From NCBI GenBank assembly GCA_021780585.1, contig JAJXYM010000432.1:1-8970 (forward strand): 8,970 nucleotides of DNA, read 5' to 3'. Every line of letters begins with the position of its first letter. Position 1 is the first letter of the stretch. Source of the DNA: Deltaproteobacteria bacterium. Its GTDB lineage: Bacteria > Desulfobacterota > Binatia > Binatales > Binataceae. A program made the position numbers and the translations under genes. Shown here one piece after another: positions 1 through 6,293 of this stretch. The notes below the pieces were generated by a model. The model was not told the origin of the DNA and made no database searches. It saw only the letters and a program-made list of their open reading frames with translations.

Positions 1-309
1 GCCGACGGCGTCGGCCAGCTCCTCGGGCGCGAGCACCGAGAGTATCGCGAGCGCCAGGCGCGGCCCGACGTGCTGGACGCCGAGCAGCAGATCGAAGGCC
101 TGCTTCTCCGCGATCGTGGCGAAACCATAGAGCGCGATCGCGTCCTCGCGCACCACCTGGCGGATTTCGAGCTCGGCCGGCGCGCCGACTCCGGGCGTGC
201 GATAATAGGTCGGCAGCGGAACGAAAATTTCGTAGCCGACGCCGCCCGCCTCGAGCACGATCCGGCCCGCCTCGCGATTCCGCACGCGGCCGGCGATCGA
301 GGCGATCAT
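1..309 (-). CDS. ruvA: Holliday junction branch-migration protein RuvA (N-terminal part, cut by window edge)
   Basis: RuvA forms the tetramer that binds four-way DNA junctions and loads the RuvB motor in recombinational repair. The first 103 codons are visible and the frame stays open to the left edge. Residues 1-62 are the OB-fold domain: start MIASIAGRV, then GGVGYEIFVP near residue 23, then VVREDAIALYGF near residue 50, all closely resembling E. coli RuvA. A helix-hairpin-helix DNA-binding motif follows (GVQHVGPRLALAILS, about residues 78-92). The second HhH and the RuvB-binding domain III lie outside the window. The ATG start at 309 overlaps the ruvC stop as ATGA, which suggests translational coupling. 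ruvB probably follows beyond the window, but that is inference. Confidence 0.95.
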   Translation of the reverse strand, partial: MIASIAGRVRNREAGRIVLEAGGVGYEIFVPLPTYYRTPGVGAPAELEIRQVVREDAIALYGFATIAEKQAFDLLLGVQHVGPRLALAILSVLAPEELADAVG

Positions 310-848
310 GACGCGCCCACCGGATTGGCGCGCGGCCGGATCCGCGCCGGCGCCGCGCGAACCGCGCCGGGGCGCGGCTGGCGGGCGCGGAAGGCGTGGC
401 AGAGCGCAATCGCCAGCGCGTCGGAGGCGTCGTCGGCGAGCGGGGTCGCGGGATCGAGACCGAGCGTGCGGCGCACCATCTCCTTCACCTGCCGCTTGTC
501 GGCGCGGCCATAGCCGGCGATCGTCAGTTTCACGTCGGTGGGATTGTATTCGAACAGCTCGACGCCGCGCTCGGCCGCCGCGAGCATCGCCATGGCGCGC
601 GCTTCGCCGAGCTTGAACGCGCTCTGGACGTTGATCGCGGCGAAGCTGCGTTCGAGGCTGACGGCGTCGGGCGTGTACGCGTCGATCGTCGCCAGCAACC
701 GCGTATGGATTTCCATGAGCCGCGCGGGGCCGCGCAGGGCGGCCGGCGGGCGAATCGTGCCGGTCGCGATAAAGCGCGCGGAGCCGGCGCGTTCGATCAC
801 GCCCCAGCCGCAGATCGCGTTTCCGGGATCAATCCCGAGCACCCGCAT
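306..848 (-). CDS. ruvC: Crossover junction endodeoxyribonuclease RuvC
   Basis: RuvC is the dimeric Mg-dependent resolvase that makes paired nicks in Holliday junctions held by RuvAB. The 180-residue protein has the usual family length. The four acidic catalytic residues of the RNase H-like fold are present: D7 in the opening GIDPG, E66 in SLERSF, and D140 and D143 in DDASDALAIA. F69 matches the aromatic residue next to E66 in the family, and NVQSAFKLGEAR (about 73-84) is the conserved junction-facing helix. The last 30 residues are a basic, Pro/Ala-rich tail. The ATG at 848 has a purine-rich Shine-Dalgarno (GAGGG at 859-855, six bases upstream). The gene lies 74 bp after yebC on the same strand and its TGA overlaps the ruvA ATG, so the three probably form one operon. 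Confidence 0.97.
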   Translation of the reverse strand: MRVLGIDPGNAICGWGVIERAGSARFIATGTIRPPAALRGPARLMEIHTRLLATIDAYTPDAVSLERSFAAINVQSAFKLGEARAMAMLAAAERGVELFEYNPTDVKLTIAGYGRADKRQVKEMVRRTLGLDPATPLADDASDALAIALCHAFRARQPRPGAVRAAPARIRPRANPVGAS

Positions 849-896
849 ACCACCCCCTCGGCCGCCTCCTCCATTCCGTCGCGGGCCGCATCACGC

Positions 897-924
897 AAGC
901 GGCGCGAACGTGGCGCCGTCGCTT
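897..924 (-). terminator. Hairpin on the yebC stop codon, between yebC and ruvC
   Basis: AAGCGGCGC (897-905) pairs with GCGC (913-916) plus CGCTT (920-924), giving a nine-base-pair stem with a three-base bulge and a seven-base loop. Its minus-strand 5' arm begins inside the yebC TAA (923-925). There is no T-run, so a strong intrinsic terminator is unlikely. It may instead trim or stabilise the mRNA, or partly separate yebC from ruvCA expression. The pairing is seen directly; the role is inferred. Confidence 0.3.
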
Positions 925-1675
925 ACGCGGCGGAGAACTGCGCCATCACCTCATCCTCGATATCGAAGTTCGCCGAGACGCCCTGCACGTCGTCGTGATC
1001 CTCGAGCTCCTCCATCAGCTTGAGCACCTGCTCGGCCGCATGGCCCGAAACCTTGACGGTGTTTTCCGGAAACTTGGTGATTTCGGCGTTGGCGATCGCG
1101 ATTCCGGCCCGTTCGAGCGCCTCGCGCACGGCGGAAAAATTCTCGGGGGCGGTCAACACCTGATAGCCGTCGGCGTCGCTGGTGACGTCGTCGGCGCCGG
1201 CCTCCAGCGCGAGCTCGATCAATTTGTCTTCCTCGGCCGCGCCCTTTTCGATCGAAATGACGCCGCGCTTCTTGAACATCCACGCGACGCATCCGGCCTC
1301 GCCCAGATTCCCGCCATGGCGCGAAAACATGTGGCGCAGTTCGGCGACCACGCGATTACGGTTGTCGGAGAGCACGTCGGCGATAATCGCGACGCCGCCG
1401 GGACCATAACCCTCGTAGGAGATTTCCTCGAGCGCGCCGCCGCCCAGCTCGCCGGTGCCCTTCTTGACCGCGCGATCGATATTGTCGTTGGGCATCGATT
1501 GCGCCTTGGCCGCGGCGATCGCCGTGCGCAGGCGCGGATTCGCCCCCGGGTCGCCGCCGCCAAGCCGCGCGGCGATCGTGATTTCCTTGATCAACTTGGT
1601 GAAGACCTTGCCGCGCTTGGCGTCGCGGGCGGCCTTCTTATGCTTGATTGAGCTCCACTTGGAATGACCGGACAT
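923..1675 (-). CDS. yebC: YebC/PmpR/TACO1 family translation factor
   Basis: This 250-residue protein has the full length and hallmarks of the YebC family: opening MSGHSKWSSIKHKK, then KVFTKLIKEI, then NPRLRTAI, then MPNDNIDRAVKKG in the helical N-terminal domain (about 1-75), and YEGYGPGGVAII near residue 88 opening the alpha/beta domains. The C-terminus is acidic. The family was long annotated as DNA-binding regulators (PmpR), but work on bacterial YebC and mitochondrial TACO1 supports a ribosome-associated role in relieving stalling, notably at polyproline. The ATG at 1675 is set by the invariant N-terminus and by a strong Shine-Dalgarno GGAGG (1688-1684) eight bases upstream. It is probably the first gene of a yebC-ruvC-ruvA operon, an arrangement seen in many bacteria. 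Confidence 0.96.
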   Translation of the reverse strand: MSGHSKWSSIKHKKAARDAKRGKVFTKLIKEITIAARLGGGDPGANPRLRTAIAAAKAQSMPNDNIDRAVKKGTGELGGGALEEISYEGYGPGGVAIIADVLSDNRNRVVAELRHMFSRHGGNLGEAGCVAWMFKKRGVISIEKGAAEEDKLIELALEAGADDVTSDADGYQVLTAPENFSAVREALERAGIAIANAEITKFPENTVKVSGHAAEQVLKLMEELEDHDDVQGVSANFDIEDEVMAQFSAA

Positions 1676-1728
1676 CGCTTAAGCCTCCGGAGGCCGCGCC
1701 AGCGGCGCTCCTGAACCTGAGCGAGGGT

Positions 1729-1758
1729 AGCATAGACGCCGCGGGCGTGGGGAGTCAC
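1729..1758 (-). promoter_or_regulatory. Candidate promoter of the yebC-ruvCA operon
   Basis: On the minus strand, GTGACT (1758-1753) and TATGCT (1734-1729) lie 18 bp apart, resembling sigma-70 -35 and -10 boxes (four of six matches each). Transcription would start near 1722, giving a leader of about 47 nt that contains the GGAGG ribosome site. The -10 lies in a ten-base string, CTATGCTACC, that recurs exactly upstream of mazG. Confidence 0.4.
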
Positions 1759-1804
1759 CCGGGCGCGCGAAGGCGGGCGAAATCGCGAAACCGCCCTTCT
1801 ATTC

Positions 1805-1813
1805 TGCTATCAT
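1805..1813 (+). promoter_or_regulatory. Extended -10 promoter candidate of the lipoprotein gene
   Basis: TGCTATCAT matches an extended -10 element (TGn followed by TATCAT, five of six to TATAAT). I see no convincing -35, which extended -10 promoters can lack. Initiation about seven bases past the hexamer would be near 1820, only about 8 nt before the ATG at 1828 and with no Shine-Dalgarno between. The transcript would be nearly leaderless. Confidence 0.4.
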
Positions 1814-1827
1814 TCCAACGCGACCCG

Positions 1828-2343
1828 ATGGAACTCCGGACCGCCTTTGCGATGTTCGCGCTTGTGCTCTGCGGATGCTTTTATCCGCCGACCGCGGCGC
1901 CGCCGCCCGCCACCGATAATCAGACCCGCGTCGCGATTCCGTTCGATCTCGCGTGGAACGCGGTGCATACGGTGATCGCGCGCAACGATTTCCGCGTGAT
2001 CGCCGAGGATCCGAACAACGGCGTGATCGAGAGCGAAGCGCCGGGCGGTTTCAGCCTCAAACAGGCCGATTGCGGCAAATTGCGCACGATCGCCGCCAAG
2101 TACGACGCGGAACCCAACGCCGAGGCGACCGCGGTCTACAATTTCGCCGTCAAGCCCGACGGCGACGAAGCCAGTCTCGTCACGGTGCAGGCGGTCTTCA
2201 CCGCGCCGCTGCACGTCCCCGCCCGTCCGCTGAGCTCCGAGCAATGCGTCTCGCGGGGCGTGGCCGAAGCGGACCTGTTGCGCGAAATCGAGCGGCAATC
2301 GAAGCGCGAGCATCGGCCGTCGTTCAAGCCGTCCGCCGGCTGA
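1828..2343 (+). CDS. Small secreted lipoprotein of unknown function
   Basis: I do not recognise a named family. The 171-residue product starts with a lipoprotein signal peptide: a short hydrophobic stretch ending in LCGC, so C17 is the predicted lipidated residue. A Pro/Ala-rich linker (20-30) follows. Residues 33-70 read like one repeat of a periplasmic alpha/beta lipoprotein domain (VAIPFDLAWNAV, then DFRVIAED, then GVIES), a pattern reminiscent of BamC/NlpB-type domains, but this is a weak analogy. C82 and C140 are the only cysteines in the mature domain and could form a disulfide. The start at ATG 1828 is chosen because it places the signal sequence at the N-terminus; the frame is open further upstream to 1648, but that extension lacks signal-peptide character. 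The gene is divergent from yebC and convergent with the glycosyltransferase operon. Confidence 0.75.
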   Translation: MELRTAFAMFALVLCGCFYPPTAAPPPATDNQTRVAIPFDLAWNAVHTVIARNDFRVIAEDPNNGVIESEAPGGFSLKQADCGKLRTIAAKYDAEPNAEATAVYNFAVKPDGDEASLVTVQAVFTAPLHVPARPLSSEQCVSRGVAEADLLREIERQSKREHRPSFKPSAG

Positions 2344-2371
2344 CGGCTCCGCAACGCGGCGCGCTCAGCCG
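2337..2371. terminator. Inverted repeat spanning two convergent stop codons
   Basis: CGGCTGA (2337-2343) and TCAGCCG (2365-2371) form a perfect seven-base-pair stem. Each arm carries the TGA stop of one of two convergent genes, so both end in GGC-TGA. The 21-base spacer contains a smaller CCGC/GCGG hairpin (2349-2359). The symmetry suits a bidirectional terminator, though there is no T-run on either strand. The pairing is certain and the function is inferred. Confidence 0.45.
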
Positions 2372-3081
2372 CGGCGATCGTCGGGAATCGTGCGGCGGAA
2401 AATGATCCATCCGCAGATTCCGATCAGCGCGTAGGCGGCAAAGGTCGCGACGAGCGACCACGGCCGGCCGATCGGACCGCTGGTCTCGCTTTGGCGCACC
2501 GCGTCGAGGTCGAAGACCGGCTCCGCGCCGGGCGGCGGCGCGCTTACCCGCTCGACTCTCGCGGCGCGGAAAAAAGCCTTGCCGCGAGTCAGATTCATAT
2601 AACCGCCAAGACGCAGCGCGATATCGACGTCGGCGCCGCGCGCGCCGACGCGCAGATAAAAGCCGATTCGCCGCCAGTCGGTCGTCTCGCGCAGATCCGG
2701 CGACGCAATTCCGTCTTCGAGCGCGCTGATGGTCGCGCCGGTGAAATACTTCGAGGCGTTTTCGGCGCGCGCCTCGACGCTCACATGGTACCATCCGGGG
2801 CCGAGCGGGACCGCCTGCAGCCAGCGCGCGTCGTTGTCCCGATGAGTATCGATTTCGAGTTCGGCGGGTGCGCCCGCGTGCGGCGCGATCCATGAGTAGG
2901 TGGTGGCGCCGGGATCGAGGATCCAGGCGTCGGTGCGCCAGCCGTCGCACGACGCGCCCGAGCCGCGCCGGAAGTCGCCATTGTTAAGGAAGTTGCGTTG
3001 CGGGGCGCGCGGCGCGTATGCGGATAACAGGATTCCGCCCGCGATCGCCAGCGCCCGGATTGCGTGTCCGCTCCGCCGCAT
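2365..3081 (-). CDS. Membrane-anchored protein with carbohydrate-binding-like jelly-roll domain
   Basis: The 238-residue product has an N-terminal signal or membrane segment (about residues 8-23, after basic MRR), an extracytoplasmic domain (about 29-180) and a C-terminal membrane helix (about 208-228) with a short charged tail. The central domain has the look of a CBM4/9-type beta jelly-roll: NFLNNGDF near residue 30, GWYHVSVEARAE near 96, and RIGFYLRVG then DIALRLGGY to RAARVERV near 138-179. Such domains often bind sugars, but the binding residues cannot be judged by eye. The ATG at 3081 lies 11 bp after the stop of the GT-C fusion gene, with a weak G-rich ribosome site, so the two are probably co-transcribed. 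The frame stays open upstream to 4332, but that extension is shadow sequence antisense-like to membrane coding and lacks protein character. It may hold substrate near the transferase. Confidence 0.8.
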   Translation of the reverse strand: MRRSGHAIRALAIAGGILLSAYAPRAPQRNFLNNGDFRRGSGASCDGWRTDAWILDPGATTYSWIAPHAGAPAELEIDTHRDNDARWLQAVPLGPGWYHVSVEARAENASKYFTGATISALEDGIASPDLRETTDWRRIGFYLRVGARGADVDIALRLGGYMNLTRGKAFFRAARVERVSAPPPGAEPVFDLDAVRQSETSGPIGRPWSLVATFAAYALIGICGWIIFRRTIPDDRRG

Positions 3082-3092
3082 CGCCGCCCCGC

Positions 3093-6000
3093 TCAAATCC
3101 AGTTTCTCAGACCCGGCCCCTCGAACCACATCCGCGCGTAATATCCGGCGCGCGAAATCGGCGTCCCGAGCCATACCGGCATGAAATAGACGCTCGCCGC
3201 CGCCGCGCAGCCGAGAAAGACCACGCAGGTGAACCGTCCGCGGGCCTTGCGATTCCGCGCCGTCGCCAACCAGCCGGCCACGATCGCGATCCAGATCGGA
3301 AGGCCGGCCATCGGCCGCATCCGCGCGGGGATTAAGCCCGGCTGCATGATCGACGCGATATGGCCGAGACCCACCACGATCGGCGCGAACAGCGTGAACA
3401 TGAAGGCGACCGTCTCCCACCATTCCGCGTCGCCCCGCCAGCAATCCGTCATCGCGCCGCCCAGCGCGAGGTAGCCGAGATAGACCGACGGCAAATAGTG
3501 ATACAGAAATAGTATTCGGCCAATTGGTATCCAGATAACAATGAACGCCAAATAGCCGATCACGAGGAACGCGCGCGTCAGGTCGGGCCGCTCGATCGTC
3601 CGGATCAGCGCGATCGCGATCGCCGGAATCACGCCCCACCAGAGCACCGGATTGCCCGCGCCCCAGATCGTCGAGACGTCGCCATGGACCGGGAAATTCT
3701 GCCAATACGCCACCGGCCGCAGCATCAGCGGCCAGCTCCACCACGGCGAGGAATAGGGATGGGTCGCACTGGCGACGCTGTTCTCGTACCACATCACGTC
3801 CTTGTAATAATGGAACAGATCGCCGATTCCGCCCCACCATCCGAGCGCGTAATGCGGTATGAAACAGGCGAGATAGAAGATTCCGCCCAGTGAACCGAGG
3901 ATCAGCGCCGCGCCCAGGGCGCGCCTCAGGCGCAGGCGGCGATCGCCGGCTACCGCGCCGGCCGCGTCCGGACGCATCAGGGCGAACAACGCGAATCCGC
4001 CCACCAGCAGAAAGACGATCCCCGGCACGTAGAGTTTCGCGCCGAGGCACAGTCCGAGCACGATTCCCATGAAAATCAGGGTGCGCAGGCGATCGCGCGG
4101 AGCCGTGTTCTGCATCAGCCGGAACAGCAACAGGTAGGCGAGCGCGGCGAACGTGATATAGACGATATCGATCACGGCGATCCGCGAATCGACGATAAAA
4201 AAACCGTCGAGCATGACGAAACCGGCCGCGAGCGTCGCCGCCAGCCGCGATTTGAACATCCGCCGCCCGAGCAGATAGGTGATTGCGACCAGCGCGGTGC
4301 CCAGCGTCGCCGTGCCCAATCGCCACGCCCACGAATGGTCGCCGAAGAGCATGATGCCGAGGGCGGTGAGCAGCTTGGCCAGCGGCGGATGCGGGTCGAG
4401 GAAGCGTTCGTTGTGCAGGTAATGGCGCGCCTGACCGACAAAATGGACTTCGTCGAAGACGAGTTCAGGCGGATGGCCCAGGCGCCAGAAACGCAGCGCG
4501 CCGGCGATCGCGACCAGCGCGATCAGGATCGGCGTTTCGAACGATCGCCACGGCATCGGCGCGATAAACTCCGCGCGCGGCGGACGCGGGTCGAAGCCCC
4601 GCATCGTCAAGCCGAGGCGCGCGCGAATCCAGTCTTCGGCGGCGTCGGTCGGCGCCGGCGCGGCGCTTTCGCCCACCGCCGCGGACGCATCCCGGCCCCG
4701 CGCGATCGCGGTTTGGCCGCGACGATAGCGCGTGAGGTCGTACCCGATCGCGATCGCGAACAGGACGAGATTGGCGACCGCCGTCGCCATCGCGACCGCG
4801 TCGCGCGTGTCCATGAAAACGGTGGTGCGCAGCGCATGCAGCGCGTAGGCGAGATTCAGCGCGCAACTCACGGTCAGGAGGGCGAAAAGCTTCAGCATCG
4901 CCGGCTCTTCCAGCGCGAGCGGCGCGGCGAACACCAGGGCCGCGTAGAGATAACGCTCATGCATCCGGGGCGCGAGCAGGAAAAACCCGAACATCGCGAT
5001 AAAGCTGGCGAAGAGAAAATTGCGCCGGTCGGGGCCACGCCACATCGCCCAGCCGGCGTAGGCATAGAGCGGGACCAGCAGCGTCATGCCGATCGCGTAA
5101 CAGGACACGCCCAGGAAGGTCACGGAATCCGGTTCGCGAACGCCCCCCAGCAGCGCCATCAGGTTGAACGCATTGACCGAAGTTTCGTGATAGTAGGCGG
5201 CGCCCGACAGGTATAATTGCAATAGCCAGTCCCAGCGATGGCCGATCTGGAACGGCGCGGCTCCGACCGCGAGTATCGCGACAAAGGCGAGCGCCGCCCG
5301 CCACCATCGGCGGACGTCCAGCCGCATCAGCGTCCATAGGCCGAGCACCGGAATCGGCATCAATCCCTGCGGCTTGATCAGCACGCCCAGCGCCGCGAGT
5401 CCCCAGCCGATTTCGAATTCCCCGTCGAGCATCATCGCGACGCTCAGGAACATCACGAGACCCAGCGGCGCGTCGGTCTGGCCCCACATCACCGAATCGA
5501 TCAGCATCGCGGGATTCAGCGCGATCAGCAGCAGCGCGGCCCACGCGGAAAGCGGCCGATTCAGCCGGCGCATGAACAGAAAGAGCGCCAGGGCGAGCGC
5601 GAAGTCCCCGATCAGCGCCGGCGTTTCGATCAGGACGCGGAGCCACGGCCCGCCCGCCGCGCCGAGCGCGCGCGCCGTCGCCGCGGCGGCCCAGAAGGCG
5701 TAGAGGTAGCCGGGGGGATAGTCGAGGAAATAACCGGGCTCGTAGGCGCGCGCCGGCCCCAGCTCGGCGATCTTGAGGCCCCACGCCTCGAACGTGCCGA
5801 TATCGGTGGCGAAGCCGTGCGCGACCAGCAGGAGGGGGACCTTCAACACGAAGAGGGCGGCCAGCACCCCGATCGCCTTGAGCAGACCGCGATCGCGCGC
5901 ACGAATCAGCGGCGCCGCGAGTATCCATAGCGCGTATGCGACCAGCGCCGCCAGAATCGCGCCCGCCGCGACGCCCGCGCCCTTGCCGGTGACCGCGGCG

Positions 6001-6107
6001 GAGGCGCCGCTATCCGCATAGGCGGTCGCCGCCGGCGCGACGATCGCGGCCGCGAACATCATTGCGAACCGCGGTGCGCGCGGCCTTGCCGAATCCTGTC
6101 CGAACAC
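3093..6107 (-). CDS. Double GT-C glycosyltransferase: Gpi18-like module fused to PMT (GT39) module
   Basis: This 1004-residue polytopic protein reads as two glycosyltransferases in one chain. Module 1 (about 43-460) resembles Gpi18-like mannosyltransferases (COG5542 type): D102 in TDIGTFEAW as candidate catalytic acid, YPPGYLY (130-136), WGQTD (208-212), KPQ (245-247) and HERYLY (383-388). A cytoplasmic-looking linker (about 461-520) follows. Module 2 (about 521-1004) is a protein O-mannosyltransferase-like GT39: FDEVHF (551-556, D552/E553), HPPLAK (573-578), DSRIAVID (640-647), and a PMT_4TMC-type end with HPYSSPWWSWPL (783-794) and YHYLPS (869-874). Both families use polyprenyl-phosphate sugars at the outer membrane face. 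The GTG start at 6107 gives a basic n-region before a signal-like segment ending TAYA (residues 28-31); ATG 6062 is an alternative. Substrates are unknown. It leads an operon with the jelly-roll gene. Confidence 0.88.
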   Translation of the reverse strand: MFGQDSARPRAPRFAMMFAAAIVAPAATAYADSGASAAVTGKGAGVAAGAILAALVAYALWILAAPLIRARDRGLLKAIGVLAALFVLKVPLLLVAHGFATDIGTFEAWGLKIAELGPARAYEPGYFLDYPPGYLYAFWAAAATARALGAAGGPWLRVLIETPALIGDFALALALFLFMRRLNRPLSAWAALLLIALNPAMLIDSVMWGQTDAPLGLVMFLSVAMMLDGEFEIGWGLAALGVLIKPQGLMPIPVLGLWTLMRLDVRRWWRAALAFVAILAVGAAPFQIGHRWDWLLQLYLSGAAYYHETSVNAFNLMALLGGVREPDSVTFLGVSCYAIGMTLLVPLYAYAGWAMWRGPDRRNFLFASFIAMFGFFLLAPRMHERYLYAALVFAAPLALEEPAMLKLFALLTVSCALNLAYALHALRTTVFMDTRDAVAMATAVANLVLFAIAIGYDLTRYRRGQTAIARGRDASAAVGESAAPAPTDAAEDWIRARLGLTMRGFDPRPPRAEFIAPMPWRSFETPILIALVAIAGALRFWRLGHPPELVFDEVHFVGQARHYLHNERFLDPHPPLAKLLTALGIMLFGDHSWAWRLGTATLGTALVAITYLLGRRMFKSRLAATLAAGFVMLDGFFIVDSRIAVIDIVYITFAALAYLLLFRLMQNTAPRDRLRTLIFMGIVLGLCLGAKLYVPGIVFLLVGGFALFALMRPDAAGAVAGDRRLRLRRALGAALILGSLGGIFYLACFIPHYALGWWGGIGDLFHYYKDVMWYENSVASATHPYSSPWWSWPLMLRPVAYWQNFPVHGDVSTIWGAGNPVLWWGVIPAIAIALIRTIERPDLTRAFLVIGYLAFIVIWIPIGRILFLYHYLPSVYLGYLALGGAMTDCWRGDAEWWETVAFMFTLFAPIVVGLGHIASIMQPGLIPARMRPMAGLPIWIAIVAGWLATARNRKARGRFTCVVFLGCAAAASVYFMPVWLGTPISRAGYYARMWFEGPGLRNWI

Positions 6108-6126
6108 TGACGCGATCTTCTCCCCA

Positions 6127-6160
6127 CTCGCGCCGCCGCATCCGCCCTTTCGGGCGCGAG
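6127..6160 (-). other. Two competing hairpins in the glycosyltransferase leader
   Basis: CTCGCGCC (6127-6134) can pair with GGCGCGAG (6153-6160) in an eight-base-pair stem. CGCCC (6143-6147) can instead pair with GGGCG (6152-6156) around a GAAA tetraloop read on the minus strand. The two share 6153-6156 and exclude each other. The long stem lies directly before the G-rich ribosome site (6125-6120). The geometry would allow leader-based control, but GC-rich DNA yields such pairs by chance. Confidence 0.3.
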
Positions 6161-6175
6161 CGACGTCTCCGGCAG

Positions 6176-6184
6176 GTTATCGCA
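6176..6184 (-). promoter_or_regulatory. Candidate extended -10 of the glycosyltransferase operon
   Basis: On the minus strand TGC-GATAAC (6184-6176) resembles an extended -10 (GATAAC matches TATAAT in four positions). Transcription would start near 6169, leaving a leader of about 62 nt to the GTG at 6107 that includes the paired elements at 6127-6160. No -35 is evident. Confidence 0.25.
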
Positions 6185-6264
6185 CCCGCGCCGGAAGATG
6201 AACGCCATGCGCCGCGCAAATCGGCCATATCAGCGCGGGCTGGCGGGCCAACGCGCGCCCGGTC

Positions 6265-6270
6265 TAAGAT
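6265..6270 (+). promoter_or_regulatory. Candidate -10 and ribosome site of the esterase gene
   Basis: TAAGAT matches TATAAT in four positions. Initiation near 6277 would leave a 17-nt leader holding GGGAGGA (6278-6284), a good Shine-Dalgarno ten bases before the ATG at 6294. This ribosome site decides that start over in-frame ATGs at 6198 and 6207. No -35 is seen. Confidence 0.35.
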
Positions 6271-6293
6271 GCGCGACGGGAGGACCGCGCCGG

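Noticed and set aside
396..998. A 200-codon plus-strand open frame opposite ruvC
   Set aside because: It is antisense to RuvC, whose four catalytic acids are intact, and shows no family features.
995..1651. A 218-codon plus-strand open frame opposite yebC
   Set aside because: yebC on the other strand is unmistakable; this is its mirror frame.
3610..3623. GCGATCGCGATCGC as a possible tandem repeat or iteron
   Set aside because: It is an Ile-Ala-Ile-Ala codon run in a membrane helix; two overlapping copies are not an array.
3082..4332. N-terminal extension of the jelly-roll gene frame, open to 4332
   Set aside because: It overlaps the PMT module in another frame on the same strand and reads as Arg/Asp/Gly-rich sequence without domains. 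The signal sequence and operon spacing support the start at 3081.
4335..5216. A 293-codon plus-strand open frame
   Set aside because: It is the complement of the glycosyltransferase linker and membrane segments, rich in Arg, His and Glu, and has no ribosome site or motif.
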